Assembly (NCBI RefSeq): GCF_022601715.1
Contig: NZ_JAKVIM010000008.1
Location: forward strand, 1 to 64,000
Source: Acinetobacter zhairuonensis
Lineage (GTDB): Bacteria > Pseudomonadota > Gammaproteobacteria > Pseudomonadales > Moraxellaceae
DNA length: 64,000 nucleotides
Direction of reading: 5' to 3'
The position numbers and the translations under genes were made by a program. The notes beneath the pieces are model-generated. The model saw only the letters and a program-made list of their open reading frames with translations. It was not told where the DNA came from and did no database searches. Every line of letters begins with the position of its first letter. The stretch's first letter is position 1. This document shows, piece after piece, positions 48,520 to 62,602 of the stretch.

Positions 48520-48828
48520 GATTCAAAAAAGCCCTAGTCGAAAGATTAGGGCTTTTTTATTTGTATAATAAAAATTCCCCCCTGCAACACTTAAGGCTTA
48601 TAACGCCCCATCCGCTATAAAATTATTCCAATTTAAAAAATTCTCGATGATCGATTTCACTTCAATATTTTTCTAAATATCAGCTCACATACCAATCTTT
48701 CTTAAATCTCAAATTGAAATGGCAGTTGAACGCACAAAGCATTCTGATGTATACATGTAACGATAAGTTTAAAAAATAACCATAACGATAAAACAGTCCA
48801 GCAAACTTATGAATAAGGACCTCATAAC
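48520..48828. other. 309-bp gap after the tRNA pair
   Basis: Holds the tRNA terminator at 48525-48558; the rest is AT-rich and presumably contains the promoter of the gene at 48829. Nothing else was recognised. Confidence 0.5.
48525..48558 (+). terminator. Terminator of the tRNA pair
   Basis: Stem AAAAAAGCCCTA/TAGGGCTTTTTT with a 10-nt loop, six bases after the second tRNA. Confidence 0.92.
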
Positions 48829-49770
48829 ATGAACTACAAACACGCGCTCGGTATTCTCCTCACACTATGCTCTACACAACAGGTTTTCGCGACTGAAGGC
48901 GGTATTGGACGTCCAATTACGGGCATGCAAGTACAACCTATGAATGGTATTTTGCCGATTCAAGAAGGCGGCGTACTAACCGTTTCCAGCATTTACTATG
49001 ATGGCAATATCGAAGCCTCGCGCAATGCCCCAATTTCAGGGCAAATTTCAGCTGGGCTGGACTATAAAGTCTCTTATAATCTGATTAATGGGATTTTTGT
49101 CTGGAATACTCAAGATAAATGGAGCTTGGCAACAACCGTCGGTATTCCTGTGCAATATGCCAAAATTGATGCTTATGTGAACAATTTAAGCCGCGGTGAC
49201 GATTCCACAAAAATTGGCGATGCAATATTTTCACCGCTGATGATGAACTATCACTTTAGCCCAACATCACATGCCCTATTTGGCGTTTCAATCTACGCCC
49301 CAACAGGCAGTTATGATCCCGATATATTCAGTAATGCGGGACAAAACACATGGACCTTTATTCCAAATGTGGCCTACACCACACTTTTCCCGAAAATCAA
49401 TGCTGAATTCAGCACCAATATGGCATACGAGATATATACCAAAAATGATGCCACCGATTATACCAGTGGCGATATTTTCCGCCTTGACGTCCTCGGTTTA
49501 AAACGCTTTGGTGATATGGGGAGTGATGGTTTAGGCGTCGGTGCAGTGTTTGGCTGGATTGAACAAACCACTGATGATGAAGGGCGACTGGCAGACCGCC
49601 TGAATGGCTTCCAAGGTCGAGCTTTAGGTGCAGGTCCTATTTTGACGTATGACAAAAAGCTCAGCCAAACCTCAGGATTATCTGCATCACTACGCGGGAT
49701 CTATGAATTTGATGTGAAAAATCGCCCTGAAGGTGAAGCCTATCAACTGACCATCAACTATCAATATTAA
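48829..49770 (+). CDS. Outer-membrane SphA/phenol-MetA-type protein
   Basis: Exported protein of 313 aa with a signal peptide (cleavage near VFATE, residue 22). The rest alternates aromatic and polar residues as in beta-barrels and ends QLTINYQY with a terminal aromatic residue. The early GGIGRPITGMQVQPMNGILP and later YHFSPTSHALFGVSIYAPTGSYDP fit the MetA/SphA family of outer-membrane proteins tied to hydrophobic compound uptake. The substrate is unknown. Alone and convergent with the racemase gene. Confidence 0.82.
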   Translation: MNYKHALGILLTLCSTQQVFATEGGIGRPITGMQVQPMNGILPIQEGGVLTVSSIYYDGNIEASRNAPISGQISAGLDYKVSYNLINGIFVWNTQDKWSLATTVGIPVQYAKIDAYVNNLSRGDDSTKIGDAIFSPLMMNYHFSPTSHALFGVSIYAPTGSYDPDIFSNAGQNTWTFIPNVAYTTLFPKINAEFSTNMAYEIYTKNDATDYTSGDIFRLDVLGLKRFGDMGSDGLGVGAVFGWIEQTTDDEGRLADRLNGFQGRALGAGPILTYDKKLSQTSGLSASLRGIYEFDVKNRPEGEAYQLTINYQY

Positions 49771-49876
49771 GCCTTGATAGATAATCAACTGACCATCTAG
49801 ATACCCATATACAAATTACCTCCATGCCTGATCACTCAAGCATGGGGGTAATATGTTTTCTAACTTTTGAGTGAAT

Positions 49877-51103
49877 TTATCGCACTGCAATTTTAGGGTT
49901 GGAATTGCCCCACATGGTGTATACATCTGCAAGCAACGCACCATTGTAGTCTTCCAAATCACTTTGCTTCACGCTTTGATTGCCCTGCTGACCAAATAAC
50001 ACCACTTCATCATTGGCACGAATGTCAGGAAAGTCCGTGACATCAACCATGGTGGTATTCATGGAGGTCCGCCCCACCACAGGCACTTTATGTCCACGAA
50101 TCAACACATAGGCTTTATTACTGAACGCACGGCGATAACCATCTGAATAGCCCATCGGCAAGTTCGCCAATAAAGAGTCACGCTTTAAGGTATAAGTCTG
50201 GTCATAGCCCACGGTTGTACCTTTTAAATAAGCATTCACTGTCGCCACTTGAGTCTTGAAGGTCATCAACTTTTTATATTCGACCCGATCTGGAATACTG
50301 TCACCATAAATCACACCACCTGCACGCACCATGTCTAAATGCGATTCTGGAACCGTTAAAGTGGCGAATGAATTGGCGGTATGTAAGGTCAAGGCTTCAC
50401 GCTTTAATTTGGCTTTCTTAATCAACCAATCGGTTTGCTGATTAAAGACTGCCAAATGTTCACGCACATATTTTTCATCTTCCACCGCGTAATGGGTCAT
50501 GATGCCGACCAGTTTCAGGTTCGGTAATTTGGTCATGTTCAGCGCTTGTTGTTTACCTTGCTCGCTGTTTAGCTCCAAGCCGTTACGATCCATGCCCCCT
50601 GCATTTAAACCGAGATGATAAGCAACGGTCACGCCCTGCTGTTTTGCCCAAGCGGAAATGCGCTGCGCCTGCTCGTAGTTTCCGAACAGTTCTTCCATCT
50701 TGAGTGAAGCTGCATTTTGAATTTCTTGATCGGTTGCTGCACGCAATCTTAAAATACGACCTTGATAACCCGATTGGCGTACCATCGCGGCTTCTGCATT
50801 ACTGGTGATCCCTACACACGGTACATTCAGCTTGATAATGCTCGGCATCAATACCTGAATGCCATGCCCATACGCATCGGCTTTCATCACGGCACAAATT
50901 TGGCTTTTATCTTGTAATTGCTGCTGCAAGGTTTGAATGTTTTGCTCAAATGCCTGCACATTTATTTCAACCCAAGCGTTGGCTTGTGGTGCCACTGCCT
51001 GAGTCGCAGAAATATGCGGTGTCAGCAAAGGTGCAGCCATGGTACTGCTCATATTCAGCAGCCCTGCTCCCAACATACACGCCAATAGTGTTACTTTTTT
51101 CAA
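49877..51103 (-). CDS. Periplasmic broad-specificity amino-acid racemase (Bsr/RacK-like)
   Basis: PLP enzyme of 408 aa that interconverts L- and D-amino acids outside the cytoplasm. It begins at TTG (51103) with GAGGG upstream, then a signal peptide (KKVTLLACMLGAGLLNMSS, cleavage near TMA-AP). Catalytic residues: Lys74 (VMKADAYGHG), which binds PLP, and Tyr300 (VGYDQTYT). NAGGMDRNG replaces the alanine-racemase pattern, as in Bsr enzymes. Two Cys near 70 and 96 could form a disulfide. Length and signal peptide separate it from cytoplasmic Alr. It is 95 bases downstream of cycA and probably in one operon. From memory, A. baumannii has such an enzyme (RacK) making D-lysine. Confidence 0.9.
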   Translation of the reverse strand: MKKVTLLACMLGAGLLNMSSTMAAPLLTPHISATQAVAPQANAWVEINVQAFEQNIQTLQQQLQDKSQICAVMKADAYGHGIQVLMPSIIKLNVPCVGITSNAEAAMVRQSGYQGRILRLRAATDQEIQNAASLKMEELFGNYEQAQRISAWAKQQGVTVAYHLGLNAGGMDRNGLELNSEQGKQQALNMTKLPNLKLVGIMTHYAVEDEKYVREHLAVFNQQTDWLIKKAKLKREALTLHTANSFATLTVPESHLDMVRAGGVIYGDSIPDRVEYKKLMTFKTQVATVNAYLKGTTVGYDQTYTLKRDSLLANLPMGYSDGYRRAFSNKAYVLIRGHKVPVVGRTSMNTTMVDVTDFPDIRANDEVVLFGQQGNQSVKQSDLEDYNGALLADVYTMWGNSNPKIAVR

Positions 51104-51198
51104 GTTCAGTCCCTCGTTTTTGCTGTTGTAAAACTTTGCTGTTATAAAAATCTTCGTTGTTATAAAAAGAGAGGGTAAATACCCTCTCTCACGCTTCA

Positions 51199-52695
51199 TT
51201 AATTATTTTCAGATACTTCATCATGATCAATGCGACGACCATGCGCTAAAATCCAAGTACGTTCGCTGTCTTGACGTTTACGGCGCTTGTAAGCAATCCA
51301 TAAACCGATAAACCAAAGTGGTGAAACAAACAGTGAAATACGCGTATCATGATCGAGACATAAAATCGCAACCACAAACACCATAAATGCGATACCAAAC
51401 CAGCTCATAAAAATACCCGCAGGCATTTTATAAACAGACTGTGCATGCAAATCAGGACGCTTTTTACGATAAGCCAAATACGATGCGAGGATCATACCAA
51501 AGGCAAATACCGTCAAAATTGAGGTCAATGCTGTCACAATATTAAATGCAGACATGACATTTGGCGTAACAAACAGAATCAGCGTACCGATAAAGACACA
51601 AATCATCGAACACAACAGTGCTTGTACAGGCACTTTACCTTTAGACAAGCTTCTAAAGCGTTGCGGTGCATCTTTCTCAACCGCCAAGCCATACAACATA
51701 CGACTGGTGGCAAAGATACCGCTGTTTGCCGAAGACATTGCCGAAGTCACCACCACAAAGTTCACCACAGCAGCAGCAGCTGTAAGTCCGACCAGTTGGA
51801 ACATGGCCACAAATGGACTTTTACCTGGGTCAACTTGATGCCATGAGGTCACGGAAATGATGACCAATAAAGCACCCACATAGAACAACAGAATGCGCCA
51901 AGGAATTGAATTAATGGCTTTAGGTAATGATTTTTCTGGGTTTTTGGTTTCTGCTGCAGTGGTACCGACCAATTCAATACCCAAGAAAGCAAACACCGCC
52001 ATCTGGAAACCCGCCAAGAAACCTGTCACACCATGCGGTAAAAACGCATCAGGATCAGTGATATGCGAGAAGGATGCCTTGACTCCATTTGGTGATACAA
52101 AGCCCATCACCACCAAGCTAATGCCCAAGATCAAAAAGGCCACAATCGCCACAATCTTGATCATGGCAAACCAGAACTCGGTTTCACCAAACATTTTCAC
52201 CGTCAGTAAGTTCAGCACGGTCAAAATGGTGATGGTAGCCAAAGCAGGGATCCACACAGGCAAGTCCGGATACCAGAACTGCATATAGCCACCAATCGCG
52301 ATAATATCGGCAATCGCGGTAATGACCCAACTAAGCCAGTAGGTCCAGCCCAAAAAGTAGCCCGCCCAAGGACCTAAATAATCCGTAGCAAAATCCACAA
52401 ATGACTTATAGTTGGTGTTGGAAAGCAGCAACTCCCCCATGGCACGCATGACAAAAAACAAGACAAAGCCAACGATCATATAAGTCAAAATGACTGAGGT
52501 TCCAGAATTGGCAATGGTTTGCCCCGAACCCATGAATAGACCTGTTCCGATGGCTCCGCCAATCGCAATCATTTGAATATGGCGATTGCTGAGAGAACGA
52601 TCGAGTTGTTCTTCTTTAGCTGAATCGTAATGATGTCCGCCCAGTAAATCGCCCTCTAACGGTTCATTTGACTGAGTGAGTTTTTTTCCATTCAT
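51199..52695 (-). CDS. cycA: D-serine/D-alanine/glycine permease CycA
   Basis: Proton-driven amino-acid permease of the APC superfamily, 498 aa, twelve predicted helices. Close to E. coli CycA throughout: NRHIQMIAIGGAIGTGLFMG, FVMRAMGELLLSN, GWTYWLSWVITAIADI, FLGIELVGTTAAETKNPEKS, SSANSGIFATSRMLYGLA. It takes up D-alanine, D-serine and glycine in E. coli; specificity here is inferred. It lies directly upstream of a periplasmic racemase, so the pair may make and retrieve D-amino acids. Confidence 0.93.
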   Translation of the reverse strand: MNGKKLTQSNEPLEGDLLGGHHYDSAKEEQLDRSLSNRHIQMIAIGGAIGTGLFMGSGQTIANSGTSVILTYMIVGFVLFFVMRAMGELLLSNTNYKSFVDFATDYLGPWAGYFLGWTYWLSWVITAIADIIAIGGYMQFWYPDLPVWIPALATITILTVLNLLTVKMFGETEFWFAMIKIVAIVAFLILGISLVVMGFVSPNGVKASFSHITDPDAFLPHGVTGFLAGFQMAVFAFLGIELVGTTAAETKNPEKSLPKAINSIPWRILLFYVGALLVIISVTSWHQVDPGKSPFVAMFQLVGLTAAAAVVNFVVVTSAMSSANSGIFATSRMLYGLAVEKDAPQRFRSLSKGKVPVQALLCSMICVFIGTLILFVTPNVMSAFNIVTALTSILTVFAFGMILASYLAYRKKRPDLHAQSVYKMPAGIFMSWFGIAFMVFVVAILCLDHDTRISLFVSPLWFIGLWIAYKRRKRQDSERTWILAHGRRIDHDEVSENN

Positions 52696-53104
52696 CTTGT
52701 TTATTACTCCAATTTACCGCCCAAATGGGGTGTAAATATGGGACTAAAATAAAATAAGTCCGTTATTTCATTACAGTCCAAAATTAAGCTACATATTATC
52801 TTTCAATAACATTAATTTTTATTATTCAGCCCTGTTTTCACACTTCAATAACAGCAACCAAATAATCACAACACAGATTGCAAAAGCTATGCCAATCTAA
52901 TTAATTTTATATTGAAAAACAATAGCTTAATAAAAACACGAAACGAGTTTATCCAATGACTATAAGCAGACTTATAATCACTGGACGAAAATATTTCATT
53001 AATATTTTTTACAATATCCATATATTCAATTCCATTGAAAATTAATTTAACGATTTAAATTCGATAAACCACCATCATCATATTTAATAAATTGACACGA
53101 ATAA
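52696..53104. other. 409-bp gap upstream of cycA
   Basis: AT-rich, no open frame and no strong hairpin. It should hold the cycA promoter near 52700-52850 and the end of the ast transcript near 53050-53104; no clear terminator was seen for the ast operon. Confidence 0.45.
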
Positions 53105-54082
53105 TCACGCACGAAGCTCAGTTAATATCAAACCTGCTCTTAAGCCCTTTTTCACTTGGGTATTTGGAAACAAAATCCAGACCTGTTCTGGTGCAACTAC
53201 ATATGGTTTGCCCTGTTGTAGTGCAATAACTGCATCAGATTGGAACGTTGAAAAATTTGGGGCAGAATCGGCAAGATTGAGCTGAAAGTCATCTTCAGTT
53301 TTGATAATCGAATCGACCACACGAAAGTTTTTAATGGCCTGTTTTTGACGTACAGGTAATGCCTGTTCTGTCACTACCGCGCGCAACACTTGATCAATGG
53401 CTGTAAAAGCCGATAAATCATTTTGACCAAAAGGTTTGGCATGACCGAGTTCAAGAGTTGAGCTCGCTGCCTGAAATCTGGAGCTGGTATAGTGGGTAAA
53501 GGTCCGCCCTGCAGCATTGTGATACACCAAGGCATCCAGTTCGGCTGCACTTAAGCATTCCAGCATTCCAGCATCATAACGATGGGTTTGATAAGGGAAT
53601 AAAGCAAAGGTCGGAAGCAAAGACGGACGAATTGCCGTATGTAAATCATAGTGATAGCGCTTGACCTGTTCAGGGCACGATCGATAAAAATCTGCCACCA
53701 ACTGTTCCAGCTCTGCGACACGCTTGGCTTCAAAGGTCTGTGCCAATTGCTGATGTGCGCCACAGAACATGCGATTCATGTCATTTTCAACATAGCGTTG
53801 ACCTGAACGAATCGCGACAGGATTACCCAAGATCAACAACAATTTGACCTTGAGTTGTAATGCACCTGTAAAAATATCCTGACTGATCTGCGCCAATAAC
53901 TCGATCGGCGCAGTTTCATTGCCATGCACGCCTGCAGACAACACGATGGCTTTTTCATAATCCTGTTTTGGCGTAAAAGACAGGACGCCTTCAGCCAACC
54001 ATTCCCAGCTAAAGTCATCCTGCACCTCTCGAGTCGAGGTCGGTACTTTTTGCTCTAAAACACTCTTTAAAAAATCCATCAT
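53105..54082 (-). CDS. astE: Succinylglutamate desuccinylase
   Basis: Last step of arginine succinyltransferase catabolism: N-succinylglutamate to glutamate and succinate. The 325-aa zinc enzyme has the M14-like motif [13 protein letters not shown] (zinc ligands His and Glu) and DLHTAIR with the third His. Two adjacent ATG codons (54082, 54079) are possible starts. It is the last gene of the cluster, 20 bases after astB. Confidence 0.95.
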   Translation of the reverse strand: MMDFLKSVLEQKVPTSTREVQDDFSWEWLAEGVLSFTPKQDYEKAIVLSAGVHGNETAPIELLAQISQDIFTGALQLKVKLLLILGNPVAIRSGQRYVENDMNRMFCGAHQQLAQTFEAKRVAELEQLVADFYRSCPEQVKRYHYDLHTAIRPSLLPTFALFPYQTHRYDAGMLECLSAAELDALVYHNAAGRTFTHYTSSRFQAASSTLELGHAKPFGQNDLSAFTAIDQVLRAVVTEQALPVRQKQAIKNFRVVDSIIKTEDDFQLNLADSAPNFSTFQSDAVIALQQGKPYVVAPEQVWILFPNTQVKKGLRAGLILTELRA

Positions 54083-54102
54083 CTGCTGTCCCTGCCTGCT
54101 GA

Positions 54103-55443
54103 TTAACGTTGGAAGTGATATACCGAACCTAAGCCCAAGATTTGCGTCAATTCATCTAACGCAGTACGGCTTTCGATCAACAGGTGCGGATCTGCCAAAT
54201 CCTGTTGGCTTAATTCATCACGGTAATGCTGATCAACCCACGCATTTAGGCGGGCAAATAAGGCATCATTCATGAACAGATTTGGATTAATCGCCTTCAA
54301 TTCCGCTTCATTCACTGCGACACGTAAACGTAAACATGCCGGACCACCACCGTTACGCATACTTTCACGTAAGTCGAAAACCTTGATGTCATCAATTGGC
54401 GTACCCATTTGAATCATGTCATTCAAGTAGCTCCACACCGCTTGGTTTTGACGAGATTCTTCAGGCACCACAATGCTCATGCCACCATCGGGACGGGTGA
54501 GCAATTGGCTATTGAACAGATAAGTATTCACCGCATCTTTCACCGACACACGTTGGTCTGGTACTTCAATTGCCACGAACTCTTGACCCAACAACGCCAT
54601 TTTTTCACGAATTTCAGCCAAAGCAGCTGTTTGATTCAAGAATGCATGTTGATGATGGAACAGGACGTTTTGGTTGCTCACCGCAATCACGTCGTTGTGG
54701 AACACACCTTGATCAATCACATCTGGATGTTGCTGCACAAACACGGTTTGTTCGGCTTTCAACTGATGTAAACGCGCGACTGCTTGACTTGCTTCAAGCG
54801 ATTGACGTGCTGGATAGCGTTTTGGGCCCACACCACCACCCATGAATTGCTGACCATAAACAAACACTTGAACGCTGGCTTGATCATAAGCACCGCCCAA
54901 ACGGTTATGGTTCGCCGCACCTTCATCACCAAACAATGCCACTGGCGGTAAGGCTTCATGATGAGCAAAGTGACGCTCATCATTAAACATTGCTGCCATC
55001 ACGCGTGACGTGGTTTCATGTTCGATGGAACGGTGGAATTTGTTGTTCAGGTTTGCCGCAGTAAAATGCACACGACCATCGGCACTGTCTGCCGAAGGTG
55101 AAACGGTTGCCGCATTAGCTGTCCACATGCATGAGGCTGAACTCAATGCCGACAACAATTCTGGCGAGGTGCGCATTGCTTGTTCAATGACGCTATGGTC
55201 ATCACCACGGAAACCTAACTTACGCAAAGTTGGCACATGTGGACGCTCTTGCGGTGCAAACACCCCTTGTTTCAAGCCCAAATCTGCCAAGGCTTTCATC
55301 TTTAACAGACCTTGCTTGGCAGCCAATTTTGGATTCGATACATTATTACGGTTTTTGGTCGATGCTTCGTTACCGAATGACAGTCCTGCATAGTGATGCG
55401 TTGGACCCACTAAACCATCAAAATTAATTTCATAGCCTGACAT
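54103..55443 (-). CDS. astB: N-succinylarginine dihydrolase
   Basis: Second step of the pathway: succinylarginine to succinylornithine, CO2 and two ammonia. The 446-aa protein begins [20 protein letters not shown] and contains [14 protein letters not shown] near the C-terminus with the catalytic Cys; both are signatures of AstB. It has standard length and sits between astD and astE. Confidence 0.96.
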   Translation of the reverse strand: MSGYEINFDGLVGPTHHYAGLSFGNEASTKNRNNVSNPKLAAKQGLLKMKALADLGLKQGVFAPQERPHVPTLRKLGFRGDDHSVIEQAMRTSPELLSALSSASCMWTANAATVSPSADSADGRVHFTAANLNNKFHRSIEHETTSRVMAAMFNDERHFAHHEALPPVALFGDEGAANHNRLGGAYDQASVQVFVYGQQFMGGGVGPKRYPARQSLEASQAVARLHQLKAEQTVFVQQHPDVIDQGVFHNDVIAVSNQNVLFHHQHAFLNQTAALAEIREKMALLGQEFVAIEVPDQRVSVKDAVNTYLFNSQLLTRPDGGMSIVVPEESRQNQAVWSYLNDMIQMGTPIDDIKVFDLRESMRNGGGPACLRLRVAVNEAELKAINPNLFMNDALFARLNAWVDQHYRDELSQQDLADPHLLIESRTALDELTQILGLGSVYHFQR

Positions 55444-55465
55444 TTCTAAATTCCCTTTTCTTCAA

Positions 55466-57963
<2,498 letters not shown>

Positions 57964-57982
57964 CATCAGCAGTGGCCGCCTA

Positions 57983-59239
<1,257 letters not shown>

Positions 59240-59244
59240 TCAGT

Positions 59245-59265
59245 TCACACTTCAGCAGTGTGAAA
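59245..59265 (-). other. Hairpin between gdhA and astC
   Basis: A 7-bp perfect stem TTCACAC/GTGTGAA with a 7-nt loop, 26 bases or less below the gdhA stop; no T-run follows. It may act as a partial terminator or processing site that separates gdhA and ast expression. Confidence 0.5.
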
Positions 59266-59272
59266 TTTTCCC

Positions 59273-60544
59273 TTAACCAGGGAAAATTCCGCGCTCTTTA
59301 CGTGCTTTCAAAATGCGTTCACACGCCAAAATGTACGCTGCTGTACGCAAGCTACAGTCTTTTTCGTTGGCTTTATGCCAAACGTCTTCAACTGCTTTAA
59401 TCATGAGTTTGTCTAAGCGCTCGTTAATTTCCTCCTCAGTCCAGAAGTAACTTGCCATGTCCTGTACCCATTCGAAGTAACTTACGGTTACACCACCAGC
59501 GTTACACAGTACATCTGGCACAATCATGATTTGACGTTGTGAAAGAATGTCTTCTGCTTCTGGATAAGTTGGACCGTTTGCACCTTCCAAGATCAATTTC
59601 GCAGTCAGTTTCTGTGCACGCTCAGGCGTAATCTGACCTTCTAATGCAGCAGGGATTAAAATATCCATTTCTACTGCCCAGAATGCGTCATCTTCAATCA
59701 GGCTTGCATCTGGGTAACCCGCGATACCTTTGTGAATCGCGACGTAATCTTGCAATGCTTTAATATCGATGCCATTTTCATTAAAAATGGTGCCAGTATG
59801 GTCTTGTACACACACCACTTTCGCATTGGCTTTTTGGAATAGGTAAGCGGCTTCGCTACCCACGTTACCAAAGCCCTGAACTGCGACACGACTGCCTTCA
59901 AGTGGCAAATTGATTTTCTTCGCAACTTCTAAACCTGTTACGAATACACCACGACCTGTAGCACGAACACGACCTAAAGAACCGCCCAAATGCACTGGCT
60001 TACCTGTTACAACACCCGTCACTGTGTGACCTTTAATGCTGGAATAGGTATCCATCATCCAACCCATAATGTCGGCATTGGTGCCTACGTCTGGAGCTGG
60101 AATATCGTTTTGTGGGCCAATGATCGGGCTAATTTCGCTGGTGAAACGACGCGTTAAACGCTCAAGCTCACGCGGAGACAATTTACGAGGGTCTACACGA
60201 ATACCGCCTTTGGCGCCGCCATACGGTAAATTTAATACTGCAGTTTTGATGGTCATCCACGCTGAGAGCGCCATCACTTCATTCAATTCAACATCTGGAT
60301 GGTAGCGAATACCGCCCTTACCTGGTCCACGCGACAAGTTGTGTTGTACACGGTAACCTTCGAAATGCTGAATAGAACCATCGTCCATTACGATTGGTAC
60401 ATCAACAATAAGCGCACGCTTTGGACGCTTTAATGTATTGATAAAAGGGATTAAGTCTTCTTCCAGATAAGGTGCAACACGGTTAATCTGAGCAAGGTAG
60501 GTTTGCCATGCGCCACTGTTTTCCATTTCATACGACAAAGACAT
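59273..60544 (-). CDS. gdhA: Glutamate dehydrogenase
   Basis: Deaminates glutamate to 2-oxoglutarate and ammonia. The 423-aa protein has [17 protein letters not shown], the catalytic Lys in [17 protein letters not shown], and the nucleotide-binding [17 protein letters not shown]. Length and motifs fit the catabolic NAD-type family (also annotated Glu/Leu dehydrogenase). Located just before astCADBE, so it finishes arginine catabolism into the TCA cycle. Divergent from an Lrp-type regulator. Confidence 0.94.
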   Translation of the reverse strand: MSLSYEMENSGAWQTYLAQINRVAPYLEEDLIPFINTLKRPKRALIVDVPIVMDDGSIQHFEGYRVQHNLSRGPGKGGIRYHPDVELNEVMALSAWMTIKTAVLNLPYGGAKGGIRVDPRKLSPRELERLTRRFTSEISPIIGPQNDIPAPDVGTNADIMGWMMDTYSSIKGHTVTGVVTGKPVHLGGSLGRVRATGRGVFVTGLEVAKKINLPLEGSRVAVQGFGNVGSEAAYLFQKANAKVVCVQDHTGTIFNENGIDIKALQDYVAIHKGIAGYPDASLIEDDAFWAVEMDILIPAALEGQITPERAQKLTAKLILEGANGPTYPEAEDILSQRQIMIVPDVLCNAGGVTVSYFEWVQDMASYFWTEEEINERLDKLMIKAVEDVWHKANEKDCSLRTAAYILACERILKARKERGIFPG

Positions 60545-60727
60545 TGATTTATCCTCTGAGAATTTGGTTGATCCAATCCATTAAAAATAGGAAACACCCC
60601 ACCTATTGGACACCGCCTCAGCTCGGTGTAGTTCCAACTGGAGTGTTACCCAGTACACATAGTATGAAAAATCAAAACGAATCCAAAAAGTTGTAATTTT
60701 GATTAAAATGCAATAAATTTTAGCAAA

Positions 60728-61171
60728 ATGCTGACAAGGAAAATCAAAATGAATGATACGGACAGCCAAATTCTCGGTTTGCTGCGTGATAATGCCCGAA
60801 TGTCGATTACTGATATCGCCAATAAAGTGCGTGTTTCCCGCAACACGGTGCAAAAACGCATCGAATATTTGGAATCCAGTGGCATCATTACCGGCTATAC
60901 CGTACGCTTGAAGCCTGGCAGTGAAAAAAACACCATCCGTGCTTGGATGAATATTATGGTGGAAGGCACCAAGACCAGTGCTGTGGTGAAAGAACTCAGA
61001 ATTGATCCTGCGGTACACACGCTGCATACCACCAATGGCAAATGGGATTTATTGGTGGAGTTGAAGTCGGACAGTTTAGAAAGTTTTGATAAGACCCTTG
61101 AGCGGATTCGAACCATTTCAGGCATTTACAACACTGAAACCAGTATCTTGCTCTCGACCTACAAAGCCTAA
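60728..61171 (+). CDS. Lrp/AsnC-family regulator
   Basis: Protein of 147 aa with an N-terminal helix-turn-helix (about 10-60: DSQILGLLRDNARMSITDIA, VSRNTVQKRIEYLESSGIITGY) and a C-terminal ligand-binding RAM domain (about 70-145). It is divergent from gdhA with 183 bases between starts; such regulators often control the adjoining amino-acid catabolism genes, so it is a candidate activator of gdhA-ast. The ligand is unknown (arginine or glutamate would be guesses). Confidence 0.88.
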   Translation: MLTRKIKMNDTDSQILGLLRDNARMSITDIANKVRVSRNTVQKRIEYLESSGIITGYTVRLKPGSEKNTIRAWMNIMVEGTKTSAVVKELRIDPAVHTLHTTNGKWDLLVELKSDSLESFDKTLERIRTISGIYNTETSILLSTYKA

Positions 61172-61469
61172 TCGCTCATAGCATAGTTCAACACGATGCA
61201 CCAGCGGATCAAGAGGTGTGAAACTGATGAAAAAGCGATGTTGTGTGCGAAGGTTTAACCCAGATCAGCCAATTTTGACCCCGCGAGTTTAACCGTTTGA
61301 TCATTTTTAAATGGCTCAACTCTTTTAAAGTCGTGCGTGGCTGTGTATAACAATTCACGTACAGAAAAGTAAAAGCATAGGCAAACTGTCTAAAAAAGCG
61401 TTAGACTATGCCACAATCAAAAATGCAAATTCCTGAGTGATTTGCAGATGAATAGAAAGGTGAAGATTG
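61172..61469. other. 298-bp gap before the riboflavin genes
   Basis: No open frame. I looked for the conserved FMN riboswitch core upstream of ribB and did not find it. A short stem GTCTAA/TTAGAC is present at 61388-61406. Promoter elements were not clear. Confidence 0.5.
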
Positions 61470-62591
61470 ATGCCGCTCAATACCGTTGAAGAGCTTGTAG
61501 CAGATATCCGTGCAGGGAAAATGGTCATCCTGATGGATGATGAAGACCGTGAAAATGAAGGTGACTTGGTCATTGCAGCAACGCATGTCCGTCCAGAAGA
61601 TATTAACTTCATGATTACGCATGCCCGCGGTTTAGTATGCCTCACTTTAAGTCGTGAGCGTTGTCAGCAATTGAATTTGCCTTTAATGGTAGATGCCAAT
61701 GGTGCGCAGCACGCCACCAACTTCACCCTCTCGATTGAAGCAGCAGAAGGCATCACCACAGGTATTTCTGCGGCAGAACGTGCGCATACCATTCAAACTG
61801 CCGTCGCGGCACATGCCAAGCCAAGCGATATTGTACAGCCAGGGCATATCTTCCCCTTGATGGCACAACCAGGTGGTGTACTGCACCGTGCGGGACATAC
61901 CGAAGCAGGCTGTGATCTTGCCCGTATTGCTGGTTTAGAACCCGCTTCTGTGATTTGTGAAATCATTAAAGAAGACGGCACCATGGCACGTCGTCCAGAT
62001 TTAGAAATTTTTGCAGAAAAGCATGGTCTTAAAATAGGGACCATTGCCGACCTGATCCATTACCGCATGACCAATGAACAAACGGTTGAGCGTCTTGGTC
62101 AAGAAAGCATCGATACCGAATATGGCACATTTGAGCTCTATCGTTACCGTGAAATTGGTAATCCAGATATTCATTTGGCTTTGGTCAAAGGTGAGCCAAA
62201 AGACGGCATCACCACAGTTCGCGTGCATGGTTTCAATCCTACACGAGACTTGCTGAAACTCAATAAGCAAGATGGTGAACCTGCGTGGAACTTGGATCGT
62301 GCTTTAAAAGAAATTGCACAAAGTGATCGCGGCGTACTGGTGTGGATTGGTCAACGTCATTTGCAAGACCTCGGTCCTGCCCTCGACAGTCTGACTGCAC
62401 CGAAGAAAACCAAATCCAGTGCAGCATTGTCACAGCAATACCAAACCATTGGTGTAGGCGCACAAATTTTACGTGATTTAGGTGTTGAAAAAATGAAGCT
62501 GCTCAGTTCGCCGCTACGTTTCAACGCATTATCAGGTTTTAATCTTGAAGTGGTGGAATATGTCACCGCTCAACAAACATTAACGAAATAA
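61470..62591 (+). CDS. ribB: 3,4-dihydroxy-2-butanone-4-phosphate synthase with degenerate RibA-like domain
   Basis: Makes dihydroxybutanone phosphate from ribulose 5-phosphate for riboflavin. The N-terminal synthase domain (about 1-200) keeps [15 protein letters not shown] and [14 protein letters not shown]. The C-terminal half (about 205-370) is GTP-cyclohydrolase-II-like but degenerate: the zinc-binding Cys cluster that follows RVHSECLTGD in active RibA is missing, the place reading [15 protein letters not shown] with no Cys. This matches the RibBX type as I remember it, in which RibA activity comes from another gene. The ATG at 61470 has AAGGTG upstream. It is first in ribB-ribH-nusB-thiL. 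Confidence 0.93.
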   Translation: MPLNTVEELVADIRAGKMVILMDDEDRENEGDLVIAATHVRPEDINFMITHARGLVCLTLSRERCQQLNLPLMVDANGAQHATNFTLSIEAAEGITTGISAAERAHTIQTAVAAHAKPSDIVQPGHIFPLMAQPGGVLHRAGHTEAGCDLARIAGLEPASVICEIIKEDGTMARRPDLEIFAEKHGLKIGTIADLIHYRMTNEQTVERLGQESIDTEYGTFELYRYREIGNPDIHLALVKGEPKDGITTVRVHGFNPTRDLLKLNKQDGEPAWNLDRALKEIAQSDRGVLVWIGQRHLQDLGPALDSLTAPKKTKSSAALSQQYQTIGVGAQILRDLGVEKMKLLSSPLRFNALSGFNLEVVEYVTAQQTLTK

Positions 62592-62602
62592 TCGAGGTTG
62601 CT

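Noticed and set aside
54409..54771. Plus-strand open frames inside astB
   Set aside because: They are shadows of the strong astB frame; His-rich runs come from its codon pattern.
60581..61027. Minus-strand open frame opposite the Lrp-type gene
   Set aside because: It is antisense to a well-supported gene, crosses the gdhA control region and has no family-like sequence.
61172..61469. FMN riboswitch before ribB
   Set aside because: The conserved core of this riboswitch was not found in the gap.
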